From: Nipponacmea schrenckii
Lineage: Eukaryota; Mollusca; Gastropoda; Lottiidae
NCBI GenBank assembly: GCA_030562195.1
Contig: JAUJPP010000003.1
Span: 42,848,602 to 42,912,601 of the forward strand
Direction of reading: 5' to 3'
DNA: 64,000 nt
This document shows positions 48,153 through 59,766 of this stretch, in pieces. The first letter of the stretch is position 1. The number at the start of each line of letters is the position of its first letter. The position numbers were made by a program, and so were the translations under genes. A model generated the notes under the pieces. It searched no databases, had not been told where the DNA came from, and saw only the letters and a program-made list of their open reading frames with translations.

Positions 48153-50370
48153 CTGGCTTTAACGTGTCATATTGGATAATTTACAGCAAGGTATCTGGAA
48201 AAAGTTATAGAAGGATGAATTTTTCCTTTTTAATATTCGGTTGGGCCCTGATTATCTTGAAATTCAAAAGCTTTCAAATCTCTATTGTAGCTCCTTTAAT
48301 AATAAGAGTATAACATGAACAAATAATGAACAATAATATATTAGATTGTATATTTGATTAATTCGATATGATATATTCGATCTTCAATGTAGTAGGCTAT
48401 ATTTGTTAAAAAACAAAAAAACAATTGATCACATGTTGTTATTTTTCTTATACCTAGAAGTCCACCTGCTACTCCATCAAGACCATAAACAAAACCCCAA
48501 GATCATCAACCAACTCTACTTTCCGTCGACTTCTAAGCTTAGGTTCTAATTCCCAAAACCATCCCCGTCGCCATGATTGCAACAAGAACAAATCAACTCC
48601 GTGAAAAAACCAAACCATAGGACCTTTCAATAACCCAAACTCCTATCCTGGAGCCAACAACAATACCACCCAAAGTTCTGACATTGGACTTGCCAACAAA
48701 AATGAACCAGGTGAATTCATCTACAGACAGATGCTTGAACTGATAACCCATTAGCCACCGTATTCGTCTCCCAGTTTCACGCGTCCTCCAACGCAAGAGA
48801 CCAAACTAAGACGCCAACGACCTTCTTTTTCATAAACCATCCCCATTTGGAATGACCACACTGCGATTCAAGGGAATGATCAAGGTGAACCATTTAGATA
48901 GATCTCCAAACAATGTAGTTTGTCACGTGACAAAATGACGTCAAATTCATCTCTATGCGAAAAATTATTTTCGTTCCGTCCAAGGCACACACTTTCGAAG
49001 GCGAGGTTCATCAAAAATTTAGATAAAATTACAATTTTCGCGAAAACTTGGCGATACACTACTAGTAATCAAAATATACGGATAGATTTGTTTGGAATCC
49101 ACCAGAAAATGCGATTAACCAAGATAATATTTAACTTTTTGCGACAATTTATGCCTTTGGTAAAACAAATTTTACCAATTTTAAACGCAATGCCCAATAA
49201 TCTAAAAATTGATAAAAATATTATCACAATGAAAAGTGACATCTTGCAAGTATAGCCGAAGTCCGAGTTTAGCAGTTTATTATACATCATGATGTGTTAT
49301 TCGAATCAACACTGCTTATGCCTGATGATATAATTTTCGAGCTTTTGCCCATGCCTTTGTATCATGGTCCTGGACTTGTAACATGCCGTGTAGAGACTTG
49401 GTCAGTTATATACCAGTTAATTACCCCGGTTGGCTGTCAACACTATTTGAGCATTACAGTGTATGAAAACAATAATACTATTTAGGAATGTTGCAGCCAA
49501 CACGCATATGCAGTCACTTGTATTCAAACTGTGCAATTAAATGTTTCTCCAATAAACGATCCTGACATAGAGCAGGTTGGAGGGTGAACCGGGGTCAGGG
49601 TATATATTCCATAACTTAGCAAGTTTCGGGGATTTCAAATTTTGCTGCCACCAAACAAACGCCTCCAGGCTTGAAGGCATAACATAACCAACGGACCACA
49701 GCGAGAAGCTTATTTTTTAAACTGCAATACGAATAAAGGATCTATATTCCAACAATAGTCTGGTCTCTAAAAATATTTAGTGCCACAAAACACTAAATAT
49801 TTTTTTGAAAATAACGAGAACGGATTTTTTGTTGTTGCAATGACTGACCTTATTTCTGGTGGCAATCAGAATATGATTTCCCATTTTCTTGCGAAAGATG
49901 CGATGTTCATCTTGTAAAGAAAACGTGATTTACTATAGTTTTGTTTTTTTGTGCTTAACACATAGCATAGATTCCTTGAGTTTTCTCCAGTCCATATATG
50001 GTTGCAAGCATACTGATTGCTCGTTAATTCTGTTTATAACAGCAAATGAGTGGATTAAGTTAAAATCACCTGCCTCGTCGGTTATAACCATAGGATGAAA
50101 ACAATAGTGTTCCAGATACCCTTGCTTAGAACTACTGTCTCACATACCTGCCCAAAAATAGAACCAGGGAAATTCAAGCGAACATTGCATCATTTCGTAA
50201 AAGCACAACCAAAGGTTACAATGTAGGCTAACAATTCGTTCGGGCATATTAACAATAAAAAAATTGTTAGCTAATTTAAAAATTTAAACTGGAATAGTCC
50301 TCTGACAGTACGAAACGATATATAACAATTGATCATTCTTAAAAACAATTGAATAAAAGGCTAGAATAAT
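48153..50370. other. Non-coding region with a strong hairpin
   Basis: 48440-48890 is less AT-rich and C-rich on the plus strand. It has stop-broken frames on both strands and no recognised domain, so it may be a decayed gene. The rest is AT-rich and empty apart from the hairpin at 49769-49804. Confidence 0.35.
49769..49804. repeat. Perfect 14-bp-stem hairpin
   Basis: AAAAATATTTAGTG, loop CCACAAAA, CACTAAATATTTTT. It could be the footprint of a small inverted-repeat element. Confidence 0.85.
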
Positions 50371-50996
50371 TCATGCAATAATTCGCAAAAAAATAGTTTT
50401 GAATGGTGCATTATCTAGTCCATCTTTCCAAATATCAATTGGACCGAATAGGTTACCACGTGTACATTGTGGGTCAGTTTTTGAAAACCATCCACCTGCC
50501 CCCATCGTGTTTGGGCAATTATTTTGTGTTGCATCTTTATCGAATGTAGAAAACGGAGCATTAGATATATTTACCGAATTTGTCCACGAATCTAAACAGA
50601 TATGAGATGAATGAGATTTGAAGTTGGATAATTGAAGTTTGAACTGGTCAGGGGCGTCCATAATAGAAAACGTGTAGTAACACTGAGCGTAGTTGGCAGG
50701 CTTTCCAACTGAAAAAAATATATTCAATCGAAAATCTCTTTCTTTACTCATCTGAAAAAACTTATCCAAACCGATCCAATGACTTGTACTAGCATCCCCG
50801 AATCCTTGTCGATATTCTGCGAACGATCTGTTATAGTAATCAGGAATGCAATTTGAATGTCTGGTCAAAACATGTGTCAATCCACCATATTTAAAATGAC
50901 ACAAGACTTCAAACGGTTTTGGAGATAAACTTGGTTTTACAAAAGACAACATCTGATCGAATTTCAACCATCCAAGGTCGTGACCATGGGAACAGT
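50371..50996 (-). CDS. PAN-EGF-FReD gene exon 3 (fibrinogen domain)
   Basis: Acceptor TTTTTTATTTCCAG; starts in phase 1 to give Asp-Cys-Ser. Stop TAA at 50371-50373. Confidence 0.85.
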
Positions 50997-53032
50997 CTGG
51001 AAATAAAAAAACACAAATCTCATTCACTCTTTTACGAACACATTTTAAGTGTAAAATTTATCACTGAGGTTGCAAGACGACAATATTGATGAATTAAGTC
51101 ATTTTTCTAGGTTTTCAAATCCTTAAGGGTTTGGGCAATAGAATCGATATCATTCTCGGATGGATTAGAGTGCAAAGCCGCTTAATCGCCATATAATGGT
51201 GGGAGGAATGTAAAATGACGAACCTGTTATAATATTTTCACAGTTATTTCCATAGTAACCAATCGGACATAGGCAAATACCGTTTTCACAAGTAGATATC
51301 TGTAATATTAAAATAAGAAATCACATCTATACATTTATTGATTGATCCAAAGCTGTAATGGATCGGTAAAATTCATATATTTTATGTATATTGCCATAGT
51401 AAATGGAATTCCAATGCTATAGATTTACGAAATTCAATAGTTTCAACAGAACGATAATAAACTTTTGCCTAATCTTAATTAACCAATATATCAATTGATG
51501 ATGGAAAATAAGATTGTGTTATTGGAATGCTTTTATAGATTTAATGAAGGAAAATACCTAATTTTGTTTGTTAAATGGTGAATTTCTCTCCACAGACCAG
51601 TTTAAAATTGTGAATTGAAAGGGTTTTCTTAAATTATATGAATGGCATTTTACAACATGTTTTGTTTAGCATCTGCAGTTTGCCTTTTCAACTATATACT
51701 AAATCATCAGAGAAATATCTTATATTTATAATTCATTTAAACGTTTCTATGCTTAAAAGAACACTTTGATTTCTCGTATTTCGGAAACTCTAAAGTATCT
51801 TGTATTTAATTTGAGGTACATTGGATTCATTAAATATTAAATTATTATTTTCTATTTCGTTTTTATAATTGATAACTCATGTTTTTCTCACTTAAAACTA
51901 TTGACCATTTGATCAATTAATCAATAATCTTCAATTAAAAAAATTATCAATTTTCTGTCAATATTATATAGACAATTCTGTGTACAATTTTGTCCATGAA
52001 AAGAAGCAGAGATTTATTTCCATTTTTCTTAATGACTAAATCTTGTAATTTATTTCGTTTTATGTCGAATTAGAATGAAGTTTGGGGGTATTAGAAAGTA
52101 CGTGTATACTATAATTATTTTATAAAAACAAGAATTGAAAGAATAAGAATAAATCTGTTACGATCAATATTATGGTTTCGATGGCATGATAAGCTTTTGT
52201 TAATCAACCTTGCGTAAATTAATAATTATTTCAGAGATCAGAAAACAAATATGAAATGATAAAATATTGAATATTACTTTAATTTTGTGCAATTTTATGT
52301 TGTTTATGCCTGAATTAGTTGTCAATTAATTATAATAGAACAGAAAATACCAAAAGAATTTTGTTGTCTCAAAGAGAGAGAGGGGTAACCTATATATGTT
52401 GACAACTGTATATGACAAAGATAGCTTGACAGTCTAGGTAAACATTCATATCTAAGATAGGGACAACTGGATTGTTGTATGAAAGACAATAATACCAAAT
52501 CCCGTTTATCGCAAAAATCATCAAATTCATCGTCAATTCGATCTTAACGATTGAGGATCATTAAAATCAGACAAAAACTGTAACCTCTATTGCGTTCAAG
52601 TCTTACAGTAATAGCACATCAGTATGATTAACATTTAATCAGATTTCATCGGTCTATTCTTCAAAATATTAATATTCACAGCCAAACCATCCAACTATAA
52701 AACAATGGATTTGGTTTATAACAAAATAATGTTTGAGAACTCACCTTGCGGTAACATTTACACTGATTTGGTTGTAAATGGGTCACACAATTGGCACCAC
52801 TTGAATAAAGTGAACATATATAATTTCCAGAAACCACACAAAACCCATAACGTCTACAATCTGGAGATTCAGAACACTTCAAAGCACAGTGATGTTCACT
52901 TTTTACATTTACCTCTTGAAGTTTATTACTATAATCACAAGTATTCTGTAGAACATTAGTTTTTACATATTTTGACGTTCTAGCAAAAATTAAAACAACC
53001 AATATATGATATAAAAATATCTCGAACCACAT
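50371..53032 (-). CDS. Secreted PAN/apple-EGF-fibrinogen (FReD) domain protein
   Basis: Three exons, 53032-52745, 51299-51224 and 50996-50371, joined with phases 0 and 1, sum to 990 bases: 329 residues plus stop. Residues 1-18 are a signal peptide. Residues 32-93 are a PAN/apple-like domain with SEHHCALKCSESPDC. Residues 97-121 are a short EGF-like module (CENGICLCPIGYYGNNC). Residues 122-329 are a fibrinogen-related domain with APFSTFDKDATQNNC and GGWF near the end, where typical members have WWY and CH. Such proteins are lectin-like and often immune-linked in molluscs (FREP/ficolin-like). The calcium and polymerisation-pocket residues are only partly conserved, so ligand binding is unsure. 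Donors are GTGAGT and GTTCGT. Confidence 0.82.
51224..51299 (-). CDS. PAN-EGF-FReD gene exon 2 (EGF module)
   Basis: 76 bases, acceptor TATTACAG, donor GTTCGT. Encodes 25 residues with four cysteines and leaves one base for the next codon. Confidence 0.75.
52745..53032 (-). CDS. PAN-EGF-FReD gene exon 1 (signal peptide + PAN)
   Basis: Ends in phase 0 at AAG|GTGAGT. Reading on past the donor gives an open frame to 52676, which is intronic. Confidence 0.8.
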
Positions 53033-53461
53033 GATGATTTTTACAGTCCTTTTCTATGCATAATAGTTTTCGATTTAGCAAGTTTTTAATCTCATCATTT
53101 CTTTCGTGTACGCAATTTTAATACAACATAGCAGTGTACCACAGAATATATTTCTATTCTACTAAGTTTTCAAGCAAATGAAACATGACACCAATAGATC
53201 ATTACTCAAGCAGCGTCTTATTGATTGAAATCGTTCAATATAGAAGGTTTTGTTGAGACTAAATTCATCTCTGTAAGAATGAATTGGTTTCAATAATGAC
53301 TAAACACGTTGATGAAATAAACTAAAATTAAACTTTAAACTTTCATGTTATTGTTTATTGTCTTCTTACATAGTAGGTTAGAAAAGTTAGATTTTCGTTT
53401 TAATGTATTTGAAATTTCTCGCCGAAGAAATGTAAACTAGGACTTGCGTATTTATTTAACT
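53033..53461. other. 5' flank of the PAN-EGF-FReD gene
   Basis: Presumed promoter and 5' UTR on the minus strand. No clear core promoter motif. Confidence 0.35.
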
Positions 53462-53680
53462 TTAAAGATGGGTTTTCTCATTAATTAGAGCCAAAGTAAG
53501 CTTACTAATTGATTAAATGGGGTTTGTAATGAATAATCCATGTATTGTCAAGTTCAAAAGACCTAAGTGGACGTAGAAATGCTTGTGGAATCCATTTGAC
53601 TCTGATCTGCTTTGAAACGCTAAATTTAGACTCCATGTTGGTTCATATGACCAAATGACGTCATATGAATGAAGGTGTAT
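53462..53680 (+). repeat. Dispersed repeat (about 220 bp), copy B
   Basis: Same orientation and nearly full-length match to 28227-28445, ending near CCAAATGACGTCATATGAA. Confidence 0.75.
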
Positions 53681-54049
53681 AAGAATTGATTTTGCTTTTT
53701 ATTATTAGTGAGTTGAAACTTATTTAAATTAATTCATAATGATTTTACAAAGTGATATTTAAACGTGTTATTGCCTTCCGCTAGAGATAATAAATGGAAT
53801 ACCATAATGGTACATATTGTTGTTGTGGAAAATATTAAGGAATGTGGGCAGGTACGCATGCATGCATACTTAACAACCACATCGTCCGGTTATGTACCAT
53901 ATTAACAGACTGGATGATCAAAACAAAGGTCAACGACATTTGAACTACATTTGAGACTTGACGTACATACTTATGGCAGTAGGCCTACCCAACCTGATTA
54001 CGAGTTAATTAAGGACTTGTGGGACCATCTGGTATTTTTCCCAGTCTAT
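53681..54049. other. Non-coding spacer
   Basis: Nothing recognised. Confidence 0.4.
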
Positions 54050-54420
54050 CTAAATTCATAATTCTGTCCGCTATTTTAAATAATATGTTTGATTTTTCAA
54101 CATTTCGATTTTACAACTTATAGTCAGGAGGCTGGAGGGCAAATGACAAACAGCGCCTCCTGACGTCATAATGATGGTATACTAATTTTCTGAACTTGCA
54201 TTTGAAGAAATGTTTTTGGAGATTTGTATTTCAAGATTTGTTTTTCAAAATTTGTTAAATCCGACAAGTTACTGATTTCGCGGTACAAATATCCATTTGG
54301 GAGTACAAATGTCGATATTAATAAACAAATGTTCATTGAAGTCTACAAATGCCGAAATTTCATATCAAATGTTGAAAAATCAAACATATTTAAAAATAGC
54401 GGACAGAATTATGAATTTAG
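54050..54420. mobile_element. Small TIR element (MITE-like)
   Basis: Terminal inverted repeats of about 60 bases begin CTAAATTCATAATTCTGTCC and extend through GTTTGATTTTTCAACATTT with small gaps. The total is about 371 bp. The interior has ACAAAT(A/G)TC-type short repeats. No clear target duplication. Confidence 0.7.
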
Positions 54421-54635
54421 ATTGTCATGGTCTTCCATAGTAATAAAGCTTTTTAAAGTTAAAGGATTTGTGACATGTAACTAAAAATTCTCAGAATTGT
54501 CATGTAGATTTGTAGAAAATGATATCAAAAATCATTTAAAATAACAAAATTCTGGATTTCTGTCATGATATATATAAAGAACGTATTTTTATAACATTTC
54601 CGATTACTAAAACAAAATAATGCTCACTAAGGCTC

Positions 54636-54654
54636 TGACGTCACCGAGTGACGT
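54636..54654 (+). promoter_or_regulatory. CRE-like promoter motif (full site + half site)
   Basis: TGACGTCA at 54636-54643 and TGACGT at 54649-54654, some 40-57 bases before a well-placed ATG. This is the consensus for CREB/ATF binding. Function is inferred from position only. Confidence 0.4.
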
Positions 54655-54692
54655 ATAACCCAGAACAACCTTGTAAGCCTAAACGTTCCAAA

Positions 54693-54916
54693 ATGGCCGA
54701 AACGAGCGATGAAAATACGTCCTTTTCAAGTGGGTCGAGTGAATTAATTCAAGAATTCCAGAATTCGGATGATGAGCCATTTGAAGAGGGTTTTTGTTTT
54801 GAAGCGCTTGATCATATTAAACCAGATGCGTCCTATGACGACGAAGAAGATGGTGCTAGGCCCGATAATCGCCCAGACAGAATGTTCAGGCTCGAGTTAG
54901 ATCGACTCGATGACTG
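54693..54916 (+). CDS. Possible first coding exon, acidic N-terminus (unassigned)
   Basis: ATG in a good context (CAAAATGGCC) opens 74 codons starting MAETSDENTSFSSGSSELIQ, rich in Asp, Glu and Ser. They include DNRPDRMFRLELDRLDDW, ending at a consensus donor TG|GTAAGA in phase 2. An upstream in-frame ATG at 54648 is possible. Acidic starts ending in a short Arg/Asp segment before W-C-x-C occur in mollusc genes with the P2X7-type cytoplasmic zinc-binding domain, but I found no matching second exon. A LINE now occupies most of the following 8 kb. Identity is therefore open. Confidence 0.4.
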
Positions 54917-55460
54917 GTAAGATTCACCGTTAGCCTATTTGGAATTGTTGCCACGGTTTCAATCAATCTATATATTAATTAATTCGCACGTGAGACAAAT
55001 TTATTTTAAAATTAATTCAGTATTCAGAAATTCAAAATCAAAACACTGAACTACCGTTATATTATGACCGAGTGTGAAATCACTTTAAATTGCGGTTTTC
55101 TCAATCAAAATAAAAGATTGTCATGAATTTCGACATAAATGATTTCGGATATTTCTTACTGTAAGTGCTAGAATCGCCAAAGAAGAACATATGTTAAAAA
55201 ATTTGAAATTTTGTTACGAATGCCTGTGGAATCGAGAATCGAACGCCTTTGATTCGCAATTAGCCTAGATTAATTAGTGACCTAACGTTATAGAATTTTT
55301 ATATTAGTCTTGATTAGCCAAAACGCAGCACGTGGAGAAAACGCCAATGTTCTTTAAGTATTTTGTTATATATTTCAGTCAATCATATTCACGTTAACAG
55401 TTACCTTAACAGCTATACCTGTAATTACCGTCATTTTGTACTGTAATTAAAGACTGTCAA
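54917..55460. other. Non-coding, possible intron
   Basis: Nothing recognised. Confidence 0.4.
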
Positions 55461-55632
55461 TTAGAAGATAAACACTTTCTGTTTTAGATTTAGAGGGGGT
55501 TTATTCGATATTTAACCATGCTTGAATCATTAGATCCCGAGACCGCTTGCGGTCTCATGGGCTATTCGGTTTTTATGACGTTAGGTGCAGTATGACGCAC
55601 ATAACAACAAACTGCACGTGCGCTATCGAATG
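55461..55632 (-). mobile_element. Palindrome-ended repeat family, copy 4, left piece (split by LINE)
   Basis: Inverted orientation, starting TTAGAAGATAAACACTTTC. One palindrome arm and the central GAGACC...GGTCTC are kept, but the other arm and the internal repeat are deleted, joining GCGGTCTCATGGGCTATTC. The body breaks at GCGCTATCGAATG (55632) and resumes at AATGAAAAAG (62787). Confidence 0.8.
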
Positions 55633-57681
55633 GATGGATGTTTATTTCGAATATAAAGGCCACAGGCCCATTATACAATATGGTAGACATATAATATACA
55701 AACAAAACAAACAAGACAATTAACCTATGCTCTCAAGACTCAAAAAAAATTTGGTTCTCTTCTTCATTGCTAGAAATGCATATTTAGCCAAATTGTTTAA
55801 TATGGTTGCATTTGTGTTTGACATTAGTAAATTCATCTTCTGTTGGGATGGATATATATAATAAGGTTTGGGTATAAGTTGTGACCTCAGTTCTTCATAA
55901 AAAGGGCAAATGAGGAGAAAATGGTATTCTGATTCTACACACTGCCTTATACAGAAAGGACAAAGCCGTTCGCACCTTGTTAAACCGAGTTGTCTCCACT
56001 TTTCAATCAATAAAGGGTGGTTTGAGCACCTAAGCTTACATAGAGATATACGATATAGGCTACATTAACATTGATATCAAAATAGGCTTCTCTACTGACA
56101 CTTTCTTTAAAGCCTGAATAAAAGTCTAATTTTGGCACTTTTTGTACTTTTTCGTGCCATACCTGATTGTCAATATCAATACATCTCTGTTTGAATAATT
56201 TACTAAAAGAATTATCAACTGATTGGCTGTACCAAACATCAGCAAACCCGTAAGCACTAAGCAAATTTTTAACCTTAAGTGCCCAACAGTCGATGTTCTT
56301 TTCAGTTAGATCATATTGATATTGATATATAACAGATAATAAACTGTTTTCTTTTTGATTGACTAATCCAATTGATTCTAATCCAATAATTTGATTAATC
56401 TAGTATACAAGTTAACATGCATAGAATAACGGCCAAGCTCACCCCGTGCCACAATATTTGGGGCTGTCTGACTTAGATTAATTACTGACTTAAGGAATTT
56501 ATCCTGAACTAGGTTAATGTCTGGACAAGGGTGGAATCCCCACACCTCGCTGCCGTACAATAAGATAGGTACAATTTTAGCATCGAAAATGTGTAATTGA
56601 GTTAGGATTGGTAACTTGTGGAAATTTGAGATTTTGGATCTTAGGATTCGGACAGCTTTGGTAGCTTGCTGAGCCAAAGTCTTTTGAGCTTGGTACCAGG
56701 AGGTAGAAGATGCCAGCTGGACTCCCAAATATTTTTAAGAAGGTACTATTTCTACGGCAGTGCCATCAAGATAAAATTTCTCATATTTTCTCAATTTACC
56801 ACCTTTCCTAAAAACTATAATTTTACTTTTACTACTGTTAATTTCCAATCTCCATTTTTTACAGTAATTTGTCAATTTATCGAGCCTTTAACCGTACTAT
56901 CGAAAAGTACAATGTCGTCGGCAAACAATAATATAAACAGTTCTATTGTACTAATAGTAATGCACCTATGATCATCATTGCTCAAATCAGAAACAATGTC
57001 ATTTACAAAAAAGGAAAACAAAAATGGTGATAGTTGGCAACCTTGTCTTACACCATATGAAGTTTCAAAAATATCAGTACTACCTAGTTGGACTCTTGCA
57101 AAAACCTTAACATTTTCATACATATTTCTTAACAACCTAAATGTATATCCCCGAATATTTCCATTCCAGAGTTTGTACATCAGACTTTTCCTGCATATGG
57201 AATCGAAGGCAGACTTTAGGTCAATAAGACCACAATACAGTCTACCATGGCACAAGCTAACAATTTTGTGAATGACAGTATCTAAGATAAAGATATTGTC
57301 TATAGTCTGAAACCCGGTCCTAAACCCGGCCTGTTCTCTTACTAACACGTCTTCTCTCTTTGCCCATTGTGTTAGTCTCTCACACAGGATCTTTGCAGAT
57401 ATTTTTCCTGAAACTTGTAGAAGAGTCACCGGGCGATAGTTAGAAGGGTCGTTCGGATTACCTTTTTTGAAAATTGGAACAATGACACCAATAGTCCACT
57501 CCTCCGGGTATACTCCGGTTCTAAATATAAGGTTGTAAAGAAACACAAGAATATCAACACAAGTTTGTGGTGCATTTTTAAATAACTCTATGCCATCCAA
57601 ACCGGGGCCTTTCCACTGTGCATGTCATGTATTGCTTTTTCAATCTCTTTGTTAGTGATTGTTGCATCTAAAGAGTTGTCT

Positions 57682-59448
57682 ATGGTGGCCCATGGCTATC
57701 ACTCAGTTTTTTCAACATGGCCCTACTTTATTTTTTAACTAATTCATTCTATTTATTAAATTATTTATAAATAACGCAAAAAAAAGAATAAAATAAAATA
57801 ATAGTAATTTAAAAAAAAAAGAATAAAATAAAATAAAAAGTAATTGAAAAAAAAAGAATAAAATAAAGTCAAAAGTAATAGAAAAAAAATGAAACAAGTT
57901 AAAATGATTTTGAAATAATTTTGAAAGTAAAATAAATTAAAAGAAAACATTCTGAGACTAAAAGTAAAACTGATTTCTTTTAAAGATTTTTTTAATCTAT
58001 TTCATTCAAATAGTATTTTAAAATTGAAATGAAAGTTAGGTGAATTTAAAATGATTTTAAAAGTGAAATAAATTAAATTAAAAAATCTGAAGAGCCTAGA
58101 GCTATCACAGTATACCATCATGCATTGTATGGTCGATGTGGATTGGGGACGATTTGACATAAAGGGAAATCACTCCGAAATTGATACGGTAAGATTTTTG
58201 TCTCTTTAAGTTTGAGGAAAAACATGATTATATTTTGATAATTTTCCTGGGAGGCAGCAGTCAGTTGTTTACTAGTCTAGAATTTGAATTGAAGGTCCCA
58301 TTATTTGAGAGTTGGTCTGAACGTGACCTTTGAACCTTGGCTGTTATTAATATTATAATTCTCATTCTATTGCTATTAAAGACAAAACAACCCACAGACA
58401 TCATTTATTATTATAACACAAATTCGATAAAAAAAAGTAAATCATATTATATAAAACATCTCCTTTTTTTCGTTTCTCGTTACTTTCACGGAAAATTCCA
58501 ATTTTTTTTATCCTACCAGTAGTTTTGATTATCCAAACGTCTTTCTGGTGTTGGTCGCTTTTGGGCGTTGGGAATTTTACACTAACCGCTGAGCGCAGAC
58601 TCCGGTCAGGGCTTAGGTTAGGTTAAAAGTTAGGGCTAGCCACAGCCCACAGGTAACTGGAATCAGCGACTTGGCCATACTCTAGTTGTTTCTTGTTTGT
58701 AGCTGATTCCAGTCACCTAGCTAGACCTAGGCTAGGTAGATTTATTTATGAGACCCCTTTAAATCATGTTGTAGACCTAGATAAGCTTACAGGATTTATG
58801 CCCCATGACATAGCTGCCATCATAGCCTAATAATAAACCTAGATTGTGGTAAAGCCTTTTATTGTTGATTTTGATTAGGCCTATGATTAACACTAGATCT
58901 GTTTTTCAGTCAAAGTTTTCATTGAATTGATAATCAGTGGGCAAAATTTTCGGAGTGATTTCCCTTTATGTCAAATCGTCTCCAATCCACATCGACCATA
59001 CAATGCATGATGGTATACTATGATAGCTCTAGGCTCTTCAGATTTTTTAATTTAATTTATTTCACTTTTAAAATCATTTTAAATTCACCTAACTTTCATT
59101 TCAATTTTAAAATAATATTTGAATGAAATAGTTTTAAAAAAATCTTTAAAAGAAATCAGTTTTACTTTTAGTCTCAGAATGTTTTCTTTTAATTCATTTT
59201 ACTTTCAAAATTATTTCAAAATCATTTTAAATTTTTTCATTTTTTTTTCTATTACTTTTGACTTTATTTTATTCTTTTTTTTTCAATTACTTTTTATTTT
59301 ATTTTATTCTTTTTTTTTTCAATTACTATTATTTTATTTTATTCTTTTTTTTGTGTTATTTATAAATAATTTAATAAATAGAATGAATTAGTTAGAAAAT
59401 AAAGTAGGGCCATGTTGAAAAAACTGAGTGATAGCCATGGGCCACCAT
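57682..59448. mobile_element. Long-TIR DNA transposon, 8-bp target duplication
   Basis: Flanked by AGTTGTCT (57674-57681 and 59449-59456). Terminal inverted repeats of about 490 bases start ATGGTGGCCCATGGCTATCA and end near GGAAATCACTCCGAAA. Much of each arm is A-rich or T-rich repeats (GAATAAAATAAAAT). The 770-base centre (58181-58949) has no protein. An 8-bp duplication fits hAT, P or Merlin; the termini do not settle it. It interrupts LINE ORF2. Confidence 0.85.
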
Positions 59449-59766
59449 AGTTGTCTTCAATACTGGCATCTATTTGATTTTCACTTACAAACCTGTCGAT
59501 CTCTTCATACAATTCTTCAAAGTCGGGAGATTTGTCTATACCTTGAAAGTGTCCAATGTAGTGATTAGTCCAACCCATGGCAGATATATTGTTTTTAGTC
59601 ATAACTGAGTTCGGCTTGATGGTATGCCAGAACTGTTTCCAATCTTGTAAACGCAAAGCGCTGTTGAGACGGTCACAAAAAGCTTTAAATGCACTATCTG
59701 ACTTTTGTTTACACAATAATTGGTAAGATTTATTCGAGTCGGAATATGCTTCCCTGTCCAACGGTG

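Noticed and set aside
48440..48890. C-rich stretch that might be a gene
   Set aside because: All frames on both strands are interrupted and nothing matches a known family; at most a decayed gene.
57765..57950. Phe/Leu/Tyr-rich frames in the arms of the long-TIR element (also 59119-59391)
   Set aside because: They are translations of the A/T-rich inverted arms, with no protein-like signal.
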